Positions 1-9,515 are shown, counted from the stretch's first letter. The stretch is DNA of 64,000 nt from Halobacteriales archaeon YIM A00013 (GCA_025041195.1 JAKCFM010000001.1:930001-994000); one strand, 5' to 3'. The notes: generated by a model from the letters alone, not told the origin. Numbers and translations are program-made.

Positions 1-2
1 CT

Positions 3-326
3 AGCGTGGGTAAAAACGACCAGGCGCAATCGGCGGACACGGAGAAATCTGTGGAATCTGCCGTTGATTCTGAACCTGAATCTGCCAAAGAATCCGAACC
101 CGAGCCTGTCGCAGAATCGGATGCAGAATCCATCGATATTTCCGCGGTTGTTCTGAGCGAGATGCGATCGATGAACGACGGTGATGGTGTTGATCGCACA
201 GAGCTCATTGACGCTGTAACATCGAGTGCTAATGTCAGTTCAGATGATGTCTCCGATGCGATACAGGAAGCGCTGATGAATGGAAAGTGTTACGAGCCGG
301 CCGAGGACACGCTGAAACCGATCTAA
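3..326 (+). CDS. RPA-associated protein (RPAP), C-terminal part
   Basis: Only the C-terminal end is visible. The frame is open to the left edge, so the GTG at 6 is probably not the real start. About 45 acidic, Ser/Glu-rich residues form a linker. They are followed by about 60 residues resembling the small C-terminal helical domain of COG3390 proteins, ending in YEPAEDTLKPI. In haloarchaea this family is encoded between an RPA41-type single-strand DNA-binding protein and a calcineurin-like phosphoesterase. The next gene here is that phosphoesterase, overlapping by one base (TAATG), which supports the call. The expected role is in replication or repair together with RPA. The identity is inferred from the tail and the neighbour. 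Confidence 0.7.
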   Translation, partial: SVGKNDQAQSADTEKSVESAVDSEPESAKESEPEPVAESDAESIDISAVVLSEMRSMNDGDGVDRTELIDAVTSSANVSSDDVSDAIQEALMNGKCYEPAEDTLKPI

Positions 327-1087
327 TGGCGGTCATCGAGCCGATTCCGGGGGCTCCTGCTGGTGTTGTGACCACAGCAGATGAGCAGCTGCTGGTTCTC
401 GCAGATTATCATGCCGGAATCGAAGCTCGATTCAGACAAAATGGCGTGGAGATTCCCTCACGCGCGGACGAACGACGAGCGTTGGTCGAGACATTGCTCG
501 ATCGATCGAACGCCAGTCGGCTGGTTGTTGTCGGCGATCTCGGCACGGATATCGGTCGTCCGAGCGCCACCGAGCGCGATGAAATCGAACAGTTGTTCGA
601 GACAGTCGCTACCAGGGTCCCACTAACGATCGTCAAAGGAAATCATGACGGCGACATCGAAACACTCGTTGAGGCAGTGGAGTTCGAACACAATATATCG
701 GTGACTGAGAGCGACGGCTGGCGATGTGGAGCCGTCGGATTCGTACATGGACACACCTGGCCAGCCGAAGAAGTGCTTGCGGCGTCGGTTCTGGTGATGG
801 GTCACGAACATCCCATGGTCAATTTGACCGATGCTGTCGGCGGTGGTTCGACCGAACGGGTCTGGCTCCGAGGCACACTCAATCCTACACCGTTCGAACC
901 ACACACGAGCGCGCACGATATTGATCCCGGATCGATCGTTATCTGTCCCGCGTTCAATGATCTCACCGGTGGAACCTGGATCAATACCACCCAGACGTTT
1001 CTCGCCCCATTCCTCCCGGAGGGAATCGACGACGGACAGGCCTATCTCCTCGATGGCACTCGACTTGGCCCGTATGATGATGTTTAA
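326..1087 (+). CDS. Metallophosphoesterase (COG1407, RPA-operon type)
   Basis: A calcineurin-like phosphoesterase of 253 aa. Metal-site motifs appear in order: D27/H29 (LADYHAG), D71 (VVGDLG), GNHDGD at 105-110, HGHTW at 141-145 and GHEHP at 159-163. This matches the archaeal COG1407 group found downstream of RPA and RPAP genes. I chose the ATG at 326 because it overlaps the upstream stop as TAATG and begins right at the conserved region; an upstream ATG at 287 would lie inside the previous gene. Translational coupling with the RPAP gene is likely. The substrate is unknown, and a role beside single-strand DNA-binding proteins is inferred from the conserved operon. Confidence 0.88.
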   Translation: MAVIEPIPGAPAGVVTTADEQLLVLADYHAGIEARFRQNGVEIPSRADERRALVETLLDRSNASRLVVVGDLGTDIGRPSATERDEIEQLFETVATRVPLTIVKGNHDGDIETLVEAVEFEHNISVTESDGWRCGAVGFVHGHTWPAEEVLAASVLVMGHEHPMVNLTDAVGGGSTERVWLRGTLNPTPFEPHTSAHDIDPGSIVICPAFNDLTGGTWINTTQTFLAPFLPEGIDDGQAYLLDGTRLGPYDDV

Positions 1088-1141
1088 ATTTTGATAATTA
1101 TCGCGACCGCCGCTCCGTCCGCAACGAAGATGGGTGGATCG

Positions 1142-1300
1142 TCAGTTGCCGCGAGAAGAGCGCGCCTTGCGGATCGATGCACCGTCGCGGAGTTTATCTT
1201 GACAGTTCGGACAAACGCGGACGGACTCCATCCCGTTCGGTGCGAACACTCGTACGTACGCTTCGGTTACGAACGACCCACAGTTACTGCAGTCTGGCAT
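1142..1300 (-). CDS. Small zinc-finger protein (DUF7563-like, 52 aa)
   Basis: A short protein found by reading the minus strand. It starts MPDCSNCGSFVT, contains a second CPNC knuckle at residues 30-33, and ends KARSSRGN. Two CxxC pairs (C4/C7 and C30/C33) suggest one zinc ribbon. The spacing and the phrase YVRVFAPNG resemble a family of about 50-residue haloarchaeal zinc proteins known to me as DUF7563. The function is unknown; single-zinc microproteins of this kind are common regulators or adaptors in haloarchaea. It lies alone between the convergent phosphoesterase gene and the glutaredoxin gene. An overlapping plus-strand frame (1091-1324) has no recognisable features and was rejected. 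Confidence 0.78.
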   Translation of the reverse strand: MPDCSNCGSFVTEAYVRVFAPNGMESVRVCPNCQDKLRDGASIRKARSSRGN

Positions 1301-1405
1301 CCTCTGAACGAATTTCACTCGTAAACATACATCTTACGTATCTGAATGGGTAGAAATAATGTTATTATTAGAATGGAATTCTGATATGAATGTTTGTATT
1401 ATTAA

Positions 1406-1654
1406 CTAATTACTGGTCGCATAGGTTTTCTCAACAAATTCGAGAATGCGATCAGATTCACTCATGGTGACGCCGTACGCATCGTCCACGAGCACGGGAA
1501 CACCACGTTGTCCCGAGATTGCTTTGACTTCGTTTCTCTCCGAGTGATCGGCTGCGACCCAGACGTTCTCAACGTCGATATCGAGTTCAGTAAGTCGGTC
1601 TCCGACGCGTTCACAGAACGGACAGCCCTCAAGGCGGTATAGAGTGGGCGACAT
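1406..1654 (-). CDS. Glutaredoxin-like / GST N-terminal-like thioredoxin-fold protein
   Basis: An 82-residue thioredoxin-fold protein. It has a dithiol active site CPFC at residues 11-14 right after the first strand (LYRLEG), a cis-Pro loop (GVPVLVDD) and a C-terminal helix (SESDRILEFVEKTY). This fits glutaredoxins or stand-alone GST N-terminal domains, which exchange thiols with small-molecule or protein disulfides in the cytoplasm. I chose the ATG at 1654 because MSPTLYRL is the usual family start; an in-frame start at 1678 would add eight unlikely residues. It stands downstream of ipk with a 47-bp gap and may be co-transcribed with it. Confidence 0.82.
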   Translation of the reverse strand: MSPTLYRLEGCPFCERVGDRLTELDIDVENVWVAADHSERNEVKAISGQRGVPVLVDDAYGVTMSESDRILEFVEKTYATSN

Positions 1655-1701
1655 GACTATTCGTTCGTTCTCAATCACTACAGTTCTAGGGGACTATCGA
1701 A

Positions 1702-2448
1702 TTACAGATTCGGATCGTGTGTTATTTTTGTCCCGGCACTATCTCCAGAAAGAAATCTGCCCACTCCATCGACGCCGAACACGAACGCGTCAGTTTCGAG
1801 TTCGAGCAACGAGGCAACTTTTCCGGCCATACCACCCGTGACGTCCGTTGAATCACTCCCACCGAGTACGTGGGCAACATCGTCCAGGGACTCGATCAGT
1901 GGAATCAGTTCATTCCCATCGAGCACTCCAGGCACCGCAGAACACAGTCCAACACGGAACGCATCAAGAGTGGACGCATACGAACAGACGATCTCATCGC
2001 CGCTGAGAATCGTTGCCCCCACGCCAGCGTGTGCGATAACATCACCGTGACAGACCGGGACAAATCCAGCAGCAAGCATGTCTTCGAGTGGTTCAGTGCA
2101 CGCAGAGAGGTCGCCCGATTCTGTCCGTCGCGCTCCGGAAAACGGATGGACGGGAACCCCAGGGACGCCATGATCAACGAGCACATCGACGACCGCAGTA
2201 TTGAGCCGCTTCATGGCGTCCGTAATGTCACGAACCGCAGCCGGGTCGGTCGTTCCCACAGTCTGGCTTACGCCGTGAGCCGCCGCGTGGTGATGGCCGA
2301 AGCTGCCGCCGCCGTGAACGATGAGAAGATCCGACACATCGTGTTCGGCGATTGTCGCTCCAAGCATCTCCAGTGTCTCGTGATCGACGGTTTCCGGCCG
2401 GTCTTTGTCGGTGATCACGCTGCCACCGAGCTTCAGAATGGTGGTCAC
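1702..2448 (-). CDS. ipk: Isopentenyl phosphate kinase
   Basis: A 248-residue amino-acid-kinase-fold enzyme that phosphorylates isopentenyl phosphate to isopentenyl diphosphate, the last ATP-dependent step of the archaeal mevalonate pathway. Visible motifs are the N-terminal phosphate loop ILKLGGSVITDK (residues 4-15) and HGGGSFGHHHAAAHG (45-59), which holds the family's catalytic histidine. Later come a GDVIAH loop and a GVDGV segment. Its start overlaps the stop of mvk by four bases (ATGA), so the two pathway enzymes are translationally coupled. The length is normal for the family. Confidence 0.95.
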   Translation of the reverse strand: MTTILKLGGSVITDKDRPETVDHETLEMLGATIAEHDVSDLLIVHGGGSFGHHHAAAHGVSQTVGTTDPAAVRDITDAMKRLNTAVVDVLVDHGVPGVPVHPFSGARRTESGDLSACTEPLEDMLAAGFVPVCHGDVIAHAGVGATILSGDEIVCSYASTLDAFRVGLCSAVPGVLDGNELIPLIESLDDVAHVLGGSDSTDVTGGMAGKVASLLELETDAFVFGVDGVGRFLSGDSAGTKITHDPNL

Positions 2449-3437
2449 GGCTGTTCCACCCGGACGCCCTCGTGTGCGAGTTCCGCTCGGAACGTGCTCT
2501 CACATCCTGGGGTGTACTGCAGAGCCGTTCCGGAGGCTGGTGAGGGATCCAGCGCAACGATGCAGCCACCACCACCGGCTCCAGTGAGCTTTGCGCCCAT
2601 CGCACCGGCTTCGCGTGTGGCCCACACCATCGAATCGAGCGATCGAGAGGAGACCCCAAGCGCGGACAACAGCCCGTGATTGAAGTTCATCAGTCGCCCT
2701 AGCTCCTGCAGGTCGCCATCAAGCAGTGCGGATTCGCCCGTTCTAACCAGGTCACCGATCGATGACACTGTTTCGTCGGCAAATTCGTAGGTCTCACGCA
2801 CCGATCGAACGCCGGCAACCAGTTCGCCCGTATCACCAGCGCCGCCGTCGTAGCCAATAACGAACGGGAGCCGTGGCGTGTCACCGATCACCTGGCAATC
2901 ATCACCCTCCACTCGGACGGCACCACCCATCGCTGAACAGAACGTATCAGCGCGGGACGCCTGGCCGTCCTGGACGTCGTACTCCACCTGATACGCTCGA
3001 TCGGCAATCTCCTCGGGCGAAAGTTCGATGCCAACTTCGCGGGTTGCGGCGTCGATCGCCGCAACGACCACCGCGGCGGAGGATCCCAGACCTGCCCCCA
3101 GCGGAATATCGGATTCTATCGTCACCGTGAAGCCAACCGACGCATCAAGCACGTCTCTGACCTGCTCAATCGCTCCATCGACGTAGCCAACCGCTGCCTC
3201 AACCAATGGATGCGGGACGTCAAACTCAGCACTTTCTTCGGTCGCCCCCTCAGAGTACTCGACAGAGAAGCCGTTGATCGAGAGGTCGTTGGCCTGAACC
3301 CGAATCCGCTCATCGTCACGTTTCGTTGCCCTGACAGTGGCCCGCCGCTCGATCGCACAGGGAACGGCCGGCTCGCCGTACACAACGGCGTGTTCGCCGA
3401 ACAGATACACCTTCCCTGGGGCGCTTGCAACAGTCAT
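2445..3437 (-). CDS. mvk: Mevalonate kinase
   Basis: A 330-residue GHMP kinase that converts mevalonate to 5-phosphomevalonate for lipid isoprenoid synthesis. The three GHMP motifs are clear: GEHAVVYG at residues 14-21, the ATP loop PLGAGLGSSAAVV at 112-124, and KLTGAGGGGCIVAL at 283-296. It lies upstream of ipk in the same operon, downstream of rps2 with a gap of about 126 bp. The same synteny (rps2, mvk, ipk) is known from other haloarchaea. The start ATG at 3437 gives the standard family N-terminus (MTVASAPGKVYLFGEH). Confidence 0.96.
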   Translation of the reverse strand: MTVASAPGKVYLFGEHAVVYGEPAVPCAIERRATVRATKRDDERIRVQANDLSINGFSVEYSEGATEESAEFDVPHPLVEAAVGYVDGAIEQVRDVLDASVGFTVTIESDIPLGAGLGSSAAVVVAAIDAATREVGIELSPEEIADRAYQVEYDVQDGQASRADTFCSAMGGAVRVEGDDCQVIGDTPRLPFVIGYDGGAGDTGELVAGVRSVRETYEFADETVSSIGDLVRTGESALLDGDLQELGRLMNFNHGLLSALGVSSRSLDSMVWATREAGAMGAKLTGAGGGGCIVALDPSPASGTALQYTPGCESTFRAELAHEGVRVEQP

Positions 3438-3563
3438 ATAGCCCTCTTTTTCACCAACAAGGTAAAGCTACCCGAACGACGACGCTGTCAATTTTCGGTA
3501 TGGATGGCTCTCCGCGGGTCGAGAACAGCCGAAAACTACTATACACAGTCCCCGAAAAACGGC

Positions 3564-4295
3564 TCACATCCCTTCTTCGAAGTCTTCGAGCGCGTACGTC
3601 GGTTCGCCGCCACGGTTGTCGATCACTTCGTTGGCAAGCAGCCAGTAGACGACCGACAGGGCGCGACGACCCTTGTTGTTCGTCGGAACCACGAGATCGA
3701 CGTTGCCCGTGGTGTTGTTTGAGTCACACATTGCAACGACGGGGATTCCGACGGTGATGGCCTCTTTGACGGCCTGTGCGTCGCCGATCGGGTCGGTGAC
3801 GACCACGACATCCGGCTCGATGTAGCCGTCGTATTTCGGGTTCGTCAGCGTCCCTGGAATGAACCGGCCAGTGCGAGCGCGTGCACCGACGGCCGTTGCG
3901 AACTTTTCGGCCGGGAAGCGACCGTACTGGCGCGAAGAGGCGACCAGGATCTGCTCTGGCTGGTAGTTCGCGATGAATCTCGCAGCCGTCCGAATCCGAG
4001 AATCAGTCTGGCTCACATCGAGCACGTAGAGACCGTCGGTCCGAACACGGTGGATGAACCGCTCCATCGACTTCGTTTTCTGCTGCGTTCCGATATGGAC
4101 ACCCGCGGCGAGATACTCCTCAACCGGGATGAGGAGGTCTGCCTCATCGTCGGGCATGACGTCCTCATCGAGAACAGGCTCTTGCTCGTCGGCCTGTTCT
4201 GCGACGGCGTCTGCGTTCTCTGGCTGTGCGTCCGTTTCTGTCGCCTGCGCGGACTGTGCGTCAGGCTCCTCAAGTTCTTCTTCGTTTTCGTTCAT
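3564..4295 (-). CDS. rps2: 30S ribosomal protein S2
   Basis: A 243-residue uS2 protein of the small ribosomal subunit. The conserved core begins near residue 58 ([18 protein letters not shown]), and typical segments such as VVVTDPIGD and [13 protein letters not shown]-like are present. The first 55 or so residues form an almost purely acidic, Glu/Asp/Gln/Ala-rich tail typical of haloarchaeal adaptation and probably disordered. The start overlaps the enolase stop by four bases. It belongs to the end of the S9-type operon described for Haloarcula (tRNA-Leu, L18e, L13, S9, RpoN, RpoK, enolase, S2). Confidence 0.96.
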   Translation of the reverse strand: MNENEEELEEPDAQSAQATETDAQPENADAVAEQADEQEPVLDEDVMPDDEADLLIPVEEYLAAGVHIGTQQKTKSMERFIHRVRTDGLYVLDVSQTDSRIRTAARFIANYQPEQILVASSRQYGRFPAEKFATAVGARARTGRFIPGTLTNPKYDGYIEPDVVVVTDPIGDAQAVKEAITVGIPVVAMCDSNNTTGNVDLVVPTNNKGRRALSVVYWLLANEVIDNRGGEPTYALEDFEEGM

Positions 4296-5488
4296 GCCGT
4301 ATCCTCTATTCGAATGAGTTCGTTCAGCTTCGCCGTTCGCTCACCGCCAACCGCACCGGTTTTAATAAACGGTGCGGCGGTACCGACGGCAAGGTGTGCG
4401 ATCGTTGCGTCTTCGGTTTCACCACTTCGGTGTGAGATGACCGGTTCGTAGCCGTTCTCGACGGCCAGTTCGATGGCATCGAACGCCGACGAGAGCGTCC
4501 CAATCTGGTTTGGCTTGATGAGAATGCTGTTTGCAGCCCCACTGCCGATGCCGTCTGCGAGACGGGCTGTGTTCGTAACGAACAGATCGTCTCCACAGAT
4601 CAGCGTCTGTTCGCCGACCCGATCGGTCAGTCGTGCGAACGCCTCGTAATCGTTCTCTTCGAGCGGATCCTCGACGTACGCCAGCTTGTGATTTCCAACT
4701 AGCTCGGCGATGTAATCGATCTGCTCGTCAGTCGTCCGTGTGCTGTCACCGTACTGGTAGGCACCGTCGGCAAACAGTTCCGAGGCCGCCACGTCCAGGC
4801 CAATCTCGATCCTGAATCCAAGTTCGTCGCTGACCTCTGCAATCGCCGATTCGAGCACATCGAATGCCTCTTCGTCAGTGATTGCAGGGGCCCAGGCACC
4901 CTCGTCGCCCTTGTTGGCCGTCACGCCGCGGTCGGAAAGCAACTCGCCAACGGTCTGGTGGACGGCAGCGTTCGCGAAGACGGCGTCCGAAACGCTCGGT
5001 GCACCGACAGGAGCTGAAAGATACTCCTGGATGTGCGTGCCACCGACCGCGTGCTCGCCGCCGCCGATCACGTTGCCAAGCGGCGTTGGAACGTCGCTCC
5101 CGCGGAACGTTCCCCCAAGATGTTGGTATAATGGTGCGCCGAGCACGTCGGCTGCTGCCTTCGCCGCTGCCATACTGATCGCCACTGCGCTGTTTGCACC
5201 GATCCGGCTGAAGTCGTCGGTGCCATCTGCAGCGGTGAGCGTCCGGTCGACCATCCGCTGGTCGCCGGCGTACACCTGTCCAACGAGTCGTGAGACGGCG
5301 TGTTCGCGCGCCTGCGCGATCGCCTCATCGGCTGGCAGCTCTATTGCCTCGTATTCGCCAGTGCTTGCGCCGCTTGGGGCACTCGCGCGACCGAACCCGT
5401 CGCGTTCGGTGTGGACAACTGCCTCAACGGTTGCATTACCACGAGAATCCAGCACCTTGCGGAGCTGTACGTCAGAGATGAGCGTCAT
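4292..5488 (-). CDS. eno: Enolase (phosphopyruvate hydratase)
   Basis: A 398-residue enolase that interconverts 2-phosphoglycerate and phosphoenolpyruvate in glycolysis and gluconeogenesis. The N-terminal capping loop reads [12 protein letters not shown]. The TIM-barrel part holds metal ligands in EDPLEEND and the signature [11 protein letters not shown], followed by SHRSGETED, which contains the substrate-binding histidine and arginine. The length is normal. The gene overlaps rpoK upstream and rps2 downstream by four bases each, so translation is coupled within the ribosomal operon. No tRNA gene separates rpoK from eno here. Confidence 0.97.
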   Translation of the reverse strand: MTLISDVQLRKVLDSRGNATVEAVVHTERDGFGRASAPSGASTGEYEAIELPADEAIAQAREHAVSRLVGQVYAGDQRMVDRTLTAADGTDDFSRIGANSAVAISMAAAKAAADVLGAPLYQHLGGTFRGSDVPTPLGNVIGGGEHAVGGTHIQEYLSAPVGAPSVSDAVFANAAVHQTVGELLSDRGVTANKGDEGAWAPAITDEEAFDVLESAIAEVSDELGFRIEIGLDVAASELFADGAYQYGDSTRTTDEQIDYIAELVGNHKLAYVEDPLEENDYEAFARLTDRVGEQTLICGDDLFVTNTARLADGIGSGAANSILIKPNQIGTLSSAFDAIELAVENGYEPVISHRSGETEDATIAHLAVGTAAPFIKTGAVGGERTAKLNELIRIEDTA

Positions 5489-5673
5489 TGTGCACCCGTA
5501 CTGCGTTTGACCGTGAACGGCAACACGCCAGCATCGTACTCTTCGGCCGCGATGAGAATGGGCTCTTCGCGGTTCGTTTCGATTAGCACCGGTGCGCCGT
5601 ACGTTACCTGCAGCGCTCGTGCGCCGATGATACGTGCCTTCTCATACCGATTATGTCGCTGTTGCATCACCAT
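5485..5673 (-). CDS. rpoK: DNA-directed RNA polymerase subunit K
   Basis: The archaeal counterpart of Rpb6/omega, 62 aa. The diagnostic stretch [14 protein letters not shown] is followed by APVLIET, and a C-terminal part ([14 protein letters not shown]) completes the fold that clamps the polymerase core. I chose the ATG at 5673 because it overlaps the rpoN stop as TGATG; the ATG two codons further in (5667) is an equally possible start. It ends inside the enolase start codon region (4-bp overlap). Confidence 0.93.
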   Translation of the reverse strand: MVMQQRHNRYEKARIIGARALQVTYGAPVLIETNREEPILIAAEEYDAGVLPFTVKRSTGAQ

Positions 5674-5867
5674 CACTGGTACGGGGAGACGATATCCACG
5701 AGGTCTTTGTGCGAAACAAGCATACGACGACAGCACGGCCGTTCGATGCCGAGATCGTCAAGCACTGCTTCGGGTGATTCGTCTCCCTCCTTCGCGCGTT
5801 CTTTGAACTCCTCCCAATGTTCGCCGACGACCTTGCCACACGTGAAACACCGAACGGGTACCATCAT
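5673..5867 (-). CDS. rpoN: DNA-directed RNA polymerase subunit N
   Basis: A 64-residue Rpb10 homologue. Its zinc bundle ligands are visible as C7 and C10 (RCFTCG) and the adjacent pair C45-C46 (RPCCRRM), the unusual CX2C...CC arrangement that defines the family. [14 protein letters not shown] is the canonical N-terminus, so the first of two consecutive Met codons is kept. It lies between rps9 (12-bp gap) and rpoK (overlap) in the S9 operon. Confidence 0.97.
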   Translation of the reverse strand: MMVPVRCFTCGKVVGEHWEEFKERAKEGDESPEAVLDDLGIERPCCRRMLVSHKDLVDIVSPYQ

Positions 5868-5879
5868 GCCGTAATCACC

Positions 5880-6278
5880 TCAGCGGTAAGATTTCTGGTA
5901 GCGTGCCCGAGCGCCTGGACCGCCCCATTTTTTGGCTTCCGACTGTCGGACGTCGTTCACGAGCAACGAGCGATCGAAGCTCATGAACGCATCGCGCAGC
6001 TCGGCATCGTTCGTGTGATCGACGAGACCGCGAGCGATCGCCGTTCGAACGGCGTCCGCCTGGCCACTAGAGCCACCGCCTGCAACCTGGACGTTGATGT
6101 CCACGTCCTCTCGCATCTCTGAGCCGGCAATACGGAACGGCTCTAGCATTTTCAGTCTGGACTGTTCTGGTTCGATGAGCTCAATCGGCTGTGCGTTGAT
6201 CCGAACCCGCCCGTTACCCTCCGAAACGGTCGCTCGGGCGATGGCCGTCTTTTTCTTTCCACTCGTGTTGGTTACCAT
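5880..6278 (-). CDS. rps9: 30S ribosomal protein S9
   Basis: A 132-residue uS9 protein. It has the expected N-terminal strand ([12 protein letters not shown]), the central [19 protein letters not shown] segment and the conserved C-terminal tail ending ARYQKSYR. That tail reaches the decoding centre and touches the P-site tRNA. The start codon lies inside the 3' end of rpl13 (7-bp overlap), which indicates coupled translation in the ribosomal operon. Confidence 0.97.
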   Translation of the reverse strand: MVTNTSGKKKTAIARATVSEGNGRVRINAQPIELIEPEQSRLKMLEPFRIAGSEMREDVDINVQVAGGGSSGQADAVRTAIARGLVDHTNDAELRDAFMSFDRSLLVNDVRQSEAKKWGGPGARARYQKSYR

Positions 6279-6709
6279 GTGACGTTCGCTCCCAGTCGCT
6301 CACTGATCTCGCTCAGTGAAATGAATTTGATGTTCGAAAGTCGATCCAGCGACGTGTCGTCGATGATCTCGGCGTCATCGTCGTACGGATTGCCCACGTA
6401 GCAGCGGATCCCTTCGAATGCACTCCGGCCGCGTGGCTTTTTGTACGGAATCATGCCACGAATTGAGCGCTTGAAGATTCGATCTGGCCGCTTTGGATAG
6501 TACGGTCCACGGTCGGAGCCGACATCCACGCGCTTTTCGTAGACGCTCATGATGTCCTCCTCGTTGCCCGTGATGACGGCCTGTTCGGTGTTGACCACGG
6601 CGATCGTCTCGCCTTCGAGTGCTCGATCGGCGACGTGGCTTGCAACACGACCGAGAATGCAATCGCGTGCATCGATAACGACATCGGCGTCAAATTCGGC
6701 GATGCTCAT
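6272..6709 (-). CDS. rpl13: 50S ribosomal protein L13
   Basis: A 145-residue uL13 protein of the large subunit. Typical features are the N-terminal [18 protein letters not shown], the central [16 protein letters not shown] and the following [14 protein letters not shown]. It overlaps rpl18e by four bases upstream and rps9 by seven downstream. The gene order is the standard archaeal one. Confidence 0.97.
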   Translation of the reverse strand: MSIAEFDADVVIDARDCILGRVASHVADRALEGETIAVVNTEQAVITGNEEDIMSVYEKRVDVGSDRGPYYPKRPDRIFKRSIRGMIPYKKPRGRSAFEGIRCYVGNPYDDDAEIIDDTSLDRLSNIKFISLSEISERLGANVTW

Positions 6710-7053
6710 CGAATCACCCGTACGTTCGAGCCCTCTGGATTCTGTTCAATTGCCTGTTCGAGTTCGATTGCCTCACCAACCTGGCTGATCTTCGTCTGGG
6801 CCGTCCCAGAGAAATCAACAGCGGCGACGGTTACCTCCTTGCGAAGGGCACCGCTACCGAGCACCTTGCCCGGTACGATGACTGTCTCGTCTTCTTTGGC
6901 GTATCGCTCGATACGCCCGAGATTGACCTCGGCGTGCGTACGGCGGGGTTTTTCGAGCCGTTCGGCAATATCACCCCACACCGCTGCACCACCGCGGGCC
7001 GCCCGTTTGCAGTCGGCGATGAGACTCGTGAGTCTCGGGTTTGTCTTGTTCAT
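6706..7053 (-). CDS. rpl18e: 50S ribosomal protein L18e
   Basis: A 115-residue eL18 protein. [16 protein letters not shown] is the typical start, followed by [18 protein letters not shown] and [19 protein letters not shown]. The reading frame stays open upstream, but that part would run through the tRNA-Leu gene, so I placed the start at the ATG at 7053. The gene lies 13 bp after the 3' end of tRNA-Leu, which probably begins the same transcript. Confidence 0.95.
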   Translation of the reverse strand: MNKTNPRLTSLIADCKRAARGGAAVWGDIAERLEKPRRTHAEVNLGRIERYAKEDETVIVPGKVLGSGALRKEVTVAAVDFSGTAQTKISQVGEAIELEQAIEQNPEGSNVRVIR

Positions 7054-7066
7054 GATTCTGAGAAAT

Positions 7067-7150
7067 GCAGGGAGCAGGATTTGAACCTGCGGACCTCTAC
7101 AGGACAGCGCCCTGAACGCTGCGCCGTTGGCCAAACTTGGCTATCCCTGC
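7067..7150 (-). tRNA. tRNA-Leu (anticodon CAG)
   Basis: Read on the minus strand, an 84-nt class II tRNA folds from a 7-bp acceptor stem (GCAGGGA with TCCCTGC). It has a D-arm starting TAGCCAAG, an anticodon loop TTCAGGG giving CAG, a long variable arm, and a T-arm GCAGGTTCAAATCCTGC. No CCA is encoded and no intron is needed. A tRNA-Leu gene immediately upstream of rpl18e matches the known halobacterial S9 operon, so the transcript is probably cut around the tRNA. Confidence 0.95.
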
Positions 7151-7278
7151 GCGTATTGTGTGTAATTACCGGCCCCCACATACCACTTTCGATCCCGACG
7201 CCGTCTGCCAGACTGGCGACGGGCGTCGCTTCTCGATCCGTGGTTGGATAGACAGGTGTGGTTGTGGGGAACATGTTC

Positions 7279-8091
7279 TTAGAGTTGTACCGCTTGTTCG
7301 AGTTCCGACGCTCGCTCGGCGAGCGAATCGGCTGCGTTGGTCACCAGCTCGTCGACGCTCATCGAGCCATCACTCTCAACGTGGAAGACGAACGCGTCGT
7401 CCACATCGCGAACGGAGACCTCCTTGTCGGGATATCGCTTCGAGAGATCATTGTCGAACGCCTCGGTGGCGACGAGCGCACCGTTTTCGGGCTCGTCGGT
7501 GTCCTCAGTTGCGACCGCGTGATCGGCTGCACCCTCCTCGATGACGCCGCGAAGGATTTCTGGCCCCGAGTCGCTGTACTCGTCTGCGTCGTCTTCGACG
7601 ACAACAGTCTGGAGATGTCGATAGCCGACGGCGACGCCGCCCTGGTTTTTGGCGTGGTCGCGACCCCGACCCATCACGGCGTCGGCTTCGAGTTCGAGGC
7701 GCTGTGGCGAGTCAGCTGTCTCCGGATATTTGAGCTCGATGATTGGGATGTTCGTGTCGGCCGGCTCGACGAGCTCGTGATCAGAGCGTAGATCTCCGGA
7801 GTAGGCCGTCTCTGGCCCTTCCACGTCAAGCGCAAGCGTAACGATGTCTCCCTCTTCGAACTCGTTCGGCGGCGTGGTTAACGGCACCAGCCCGAGTCGG
7901 AGTGAGATCTGTTCGTCGAACATCACCGAGGAGTTCTCGATGATTCGAACCGAATCGATCGAAAGCGTCGGCACATCGGCGATGATCGACCGCCGCAGTC
8001 CATTTGCGAACGCCGGCGAGACGCCCCGAACGAGGAATCGCGCAGTGCGTTCGTCACGATCGATGAACTGCACCTCGAAGTTCTCCGTCAT
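7279..8091 (-). CDS. rpoD: DNA-directed RNA polymerase subunit D
   Basis: A 270-residue Rpb3/alpha-like subunit that dimerises with RpoL to nucleate polymerase assembly. The N-terminal dimerisation part reads [18 protein letters not shown], and [10 protein letters not shown] is the conserved link into the insertion domain. The whole protein contains no cysteine, so the 4Fe-4S-type domain found in RpoD of many archaea is absent or degenerate here. The frame is open upstream, but that extension runs into rps11, so the start is the ATG at 8091, one base after the rps11 stop. Confidence 0.95.
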   Translation of the reverse strand: MTENFEVQFIDRDERTARFLVRGVSPAFANGLRRSIIADVPTLSIDSVRIIENSSVMFDEQISLRLGLVPLTTPPNEFEEGDIVTLALDVEGPETAYSGDLRSDHELVEPADTNIPIIELKYPETADSPQRLELEADAVMGRGRDHAKNQGGVAVGYRHLQTVVVEDDADEYSDSGPEILRGVIEEGAADHAVATEDTDEPENGALVATEAFDNDLSKRYPDKEVSVRDVDDAFVFHVESDGSMSVDELVTNAADSLAERASELEQAVQL

Positions 8092-8092
8092 T

Positions 8093-8482
8093 TCAGAACC
8101 CGCTGTTTTTCGGGGGCCGTGTCCCGTCGTGCGGGATCGGCGTGACATCTTCGATGCGGCCGATCTCGAGTCCGGCGCGTGCAAGCGCTCTGATCGCTGC
8201 CTGTGCACCTGGTCCAGCGTTCTTCTGGAGGTTGCCACCGGGACCGCGAACCCGGACGTGGACACCCTCGATTCCCTGGGCAAGGATATTCTCGGCGACG
8301 ACCTCAGCCATCTGCATTGCCGCGTACGGCGAGGCCTCATCCCGATTCTGTTTGACGACCGATCCACCACTGGATTTGGCGAGCGTTTCGGCACCCGTCT
8401 CGTCAGTGATGGTGATGATCGTGTTGTTGAACGACGCGTGAATGTGGGCGATGGCCCATCGTTCGTTGGATTCAGCGCTCAT
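8093..8482 (-). CDS. rps11: 30S ribosomal protein S11
   Basis: A 129-residue uS11 protein of the 30S platform. The segments [28 protein letters not shown] and VRVRGPGGN are all present, and the C-terminus reads [15 protein letters not shown] as expected. The start shares one base with the stop of rps4, and rpoD follows after one base, so the cluster is tightly packed. Confidence 0.97.
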   Translation of the reverse strand: MSAESNERWAIAHIHASFNNTIITITDETGAETLAKSSGGSVVKQNRDEASPYAAMQMAEVVAENILAQGIEGVHVRVRGPGGNLQKNAGPGAQAAIRALARAGLEIGRIEDVTPIPHDGTRPPKNSGF

Positions 8483-9009
8483 TATTCCTGACCCTCAGAT
8501 CGTGCTGGATGGAGTTCATCTGCCAGCGGGCTGGTTTCATCGTATTCGATGCTCCCTTCTTCACTTACCGGCACGGTGTAGGACGGAATCGTCACGTTGT
8601 GGCCGTCGACCTCCACGTGCCCGTGCGTGATGAACTGTCGTGCCTGCTTTGGCGTGTTACCGAGGCCCTGGCGGTAGACGATCGTCTGTAGCCGCCGTTC
8701 GAGCAGATCGGTCACTTCCAGGCTCAACACGTCGTCAGCACCGGCCTCATTTCCGAGAATGCCGATCCGACGGAGTCGGTCGAGAAATTCCTGGGCTTCC
8801 TCGTCAGCAGACTCACCACCTGCTCCTTCACGGCCGAGCAGTGCGCGTGCCTCACGACGGAATGAGCGCAGCTGTGACTGGGTTCGCCACAGTTCTTCTT
8901 TGTTTTTCAACCCGTAGCGTCCGAGCAGACCACTTTCTTCGGCGATCCGATCGTCCTGATACGGATGGTTCGGTGTCTCGTAGAACTTCGTGTTCTGTCC
9001 AAGTGTCAT
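8482..9009 (-). CDS. rps4: 30S ribosomal protein S4
   Basis: A 175-residue archaeal uS4 protein, one of the primary 16S rRNA binders. It begins [18 protein letters not shown], continues with the archaeal core [21 protein letters not shown] and includes an S4 RNA-binding domain ([14 protein letters not shown]) before an acidic tail. It overlaps rps13 by one base upstream and rps11 by one base downstream. Confidence 0.97.
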   Translation of the reverse strand: MTLGQNTKFYETPNHPYQDDRIAEESGLLGRYGLKNKEELWRTQSQLRSFRREARALLGREGAGGESADEEAQEFLDRLRRIGILGNEAGADDVLSLEVTDLLERRLQTIVYRQGLGNTPKQARQFITHGHVEVDGHNVTIPSYTVPVSEEGSIEYDETSPLADELHPARSEGQE

Positions 9010-9500
9010 TACTCAGGCTCACCTTCTTCTTTGATCGCTTCGACGTTGACACCGATCGTGCCTTCGGTACGGCCCGTGGATTTCGTCCGCTGGCCGCGAA
9101 CCTTCTGGCCACGCTTGTGTCGGATGCCTTTGTACGAATCGACCATTTTCTGGCGGTTGATGTCCTGTCGAATGGTCATCTCCAGGTCATTGCCAGTTTC
9201 GTGGGTGGTTTCGCCGCTGAAGTAGCTCCGCTGGTGGTTCGACAACCACTGCGGAACGTTGTCGGCGTACTGTGCTACCTGTTCGACGACGGCGTCGATC
9301 TGGTCGTCATCGAGTCGGCCGAACGTCATCGACCGGTCGATATCGACGCTGTCACAGATAATCCGCGCGGTCCGGCGGCCGATACCGTTCAGCTCGCACA
9401 GAGCACGCTCGGCAGACTTCGTGCCGTCGAGGTCAGTTTGTCCGATGCGAACGAAGTAGCGAATGTCCTCTTCGTCCGCTTGTGTGTCTTCGGAACTCAT
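9009..9500 (-). CDS. rps13: 30S ribosomal protein S13
   Basis: A 163-residue uS13 protein. After a short acidic N-terminus comes [15 protein letters not shown] and the helix-two-turn-helix part [14 protein letters not shown] basic region ([20 protein letters not shown]) reaches toward tRNA in the 30S head. It is the first protein gene of the operon, starting 15 bp after the 3' end of tRNA-Ser. Confidence 0.97.
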   Translation of the reverse strand: MSSEDTQADEEDIRYFVRIGQTDLDGTKSAERALCELNGIGRRTARIICDSVDIDRSMTFGRLDDDQIDAVVEQVAQYADNVPQWLSNHQRSYFSGETTHETGNDLEMTIRQDINRQKMVDSYKGIRHKRGQKVRGQRTKSTGRTEGTIGVNVEAIKEEGEPE

Positions 9501-9515
9501 GGATGATGGTCAAAC

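Noticed and set aside
1091-1324. Plus-strand 77-codon frame after the phosphoesterase
   Set aside because: No motif; the opposite strand contains a small zinc protein with clear CxxC pairs.
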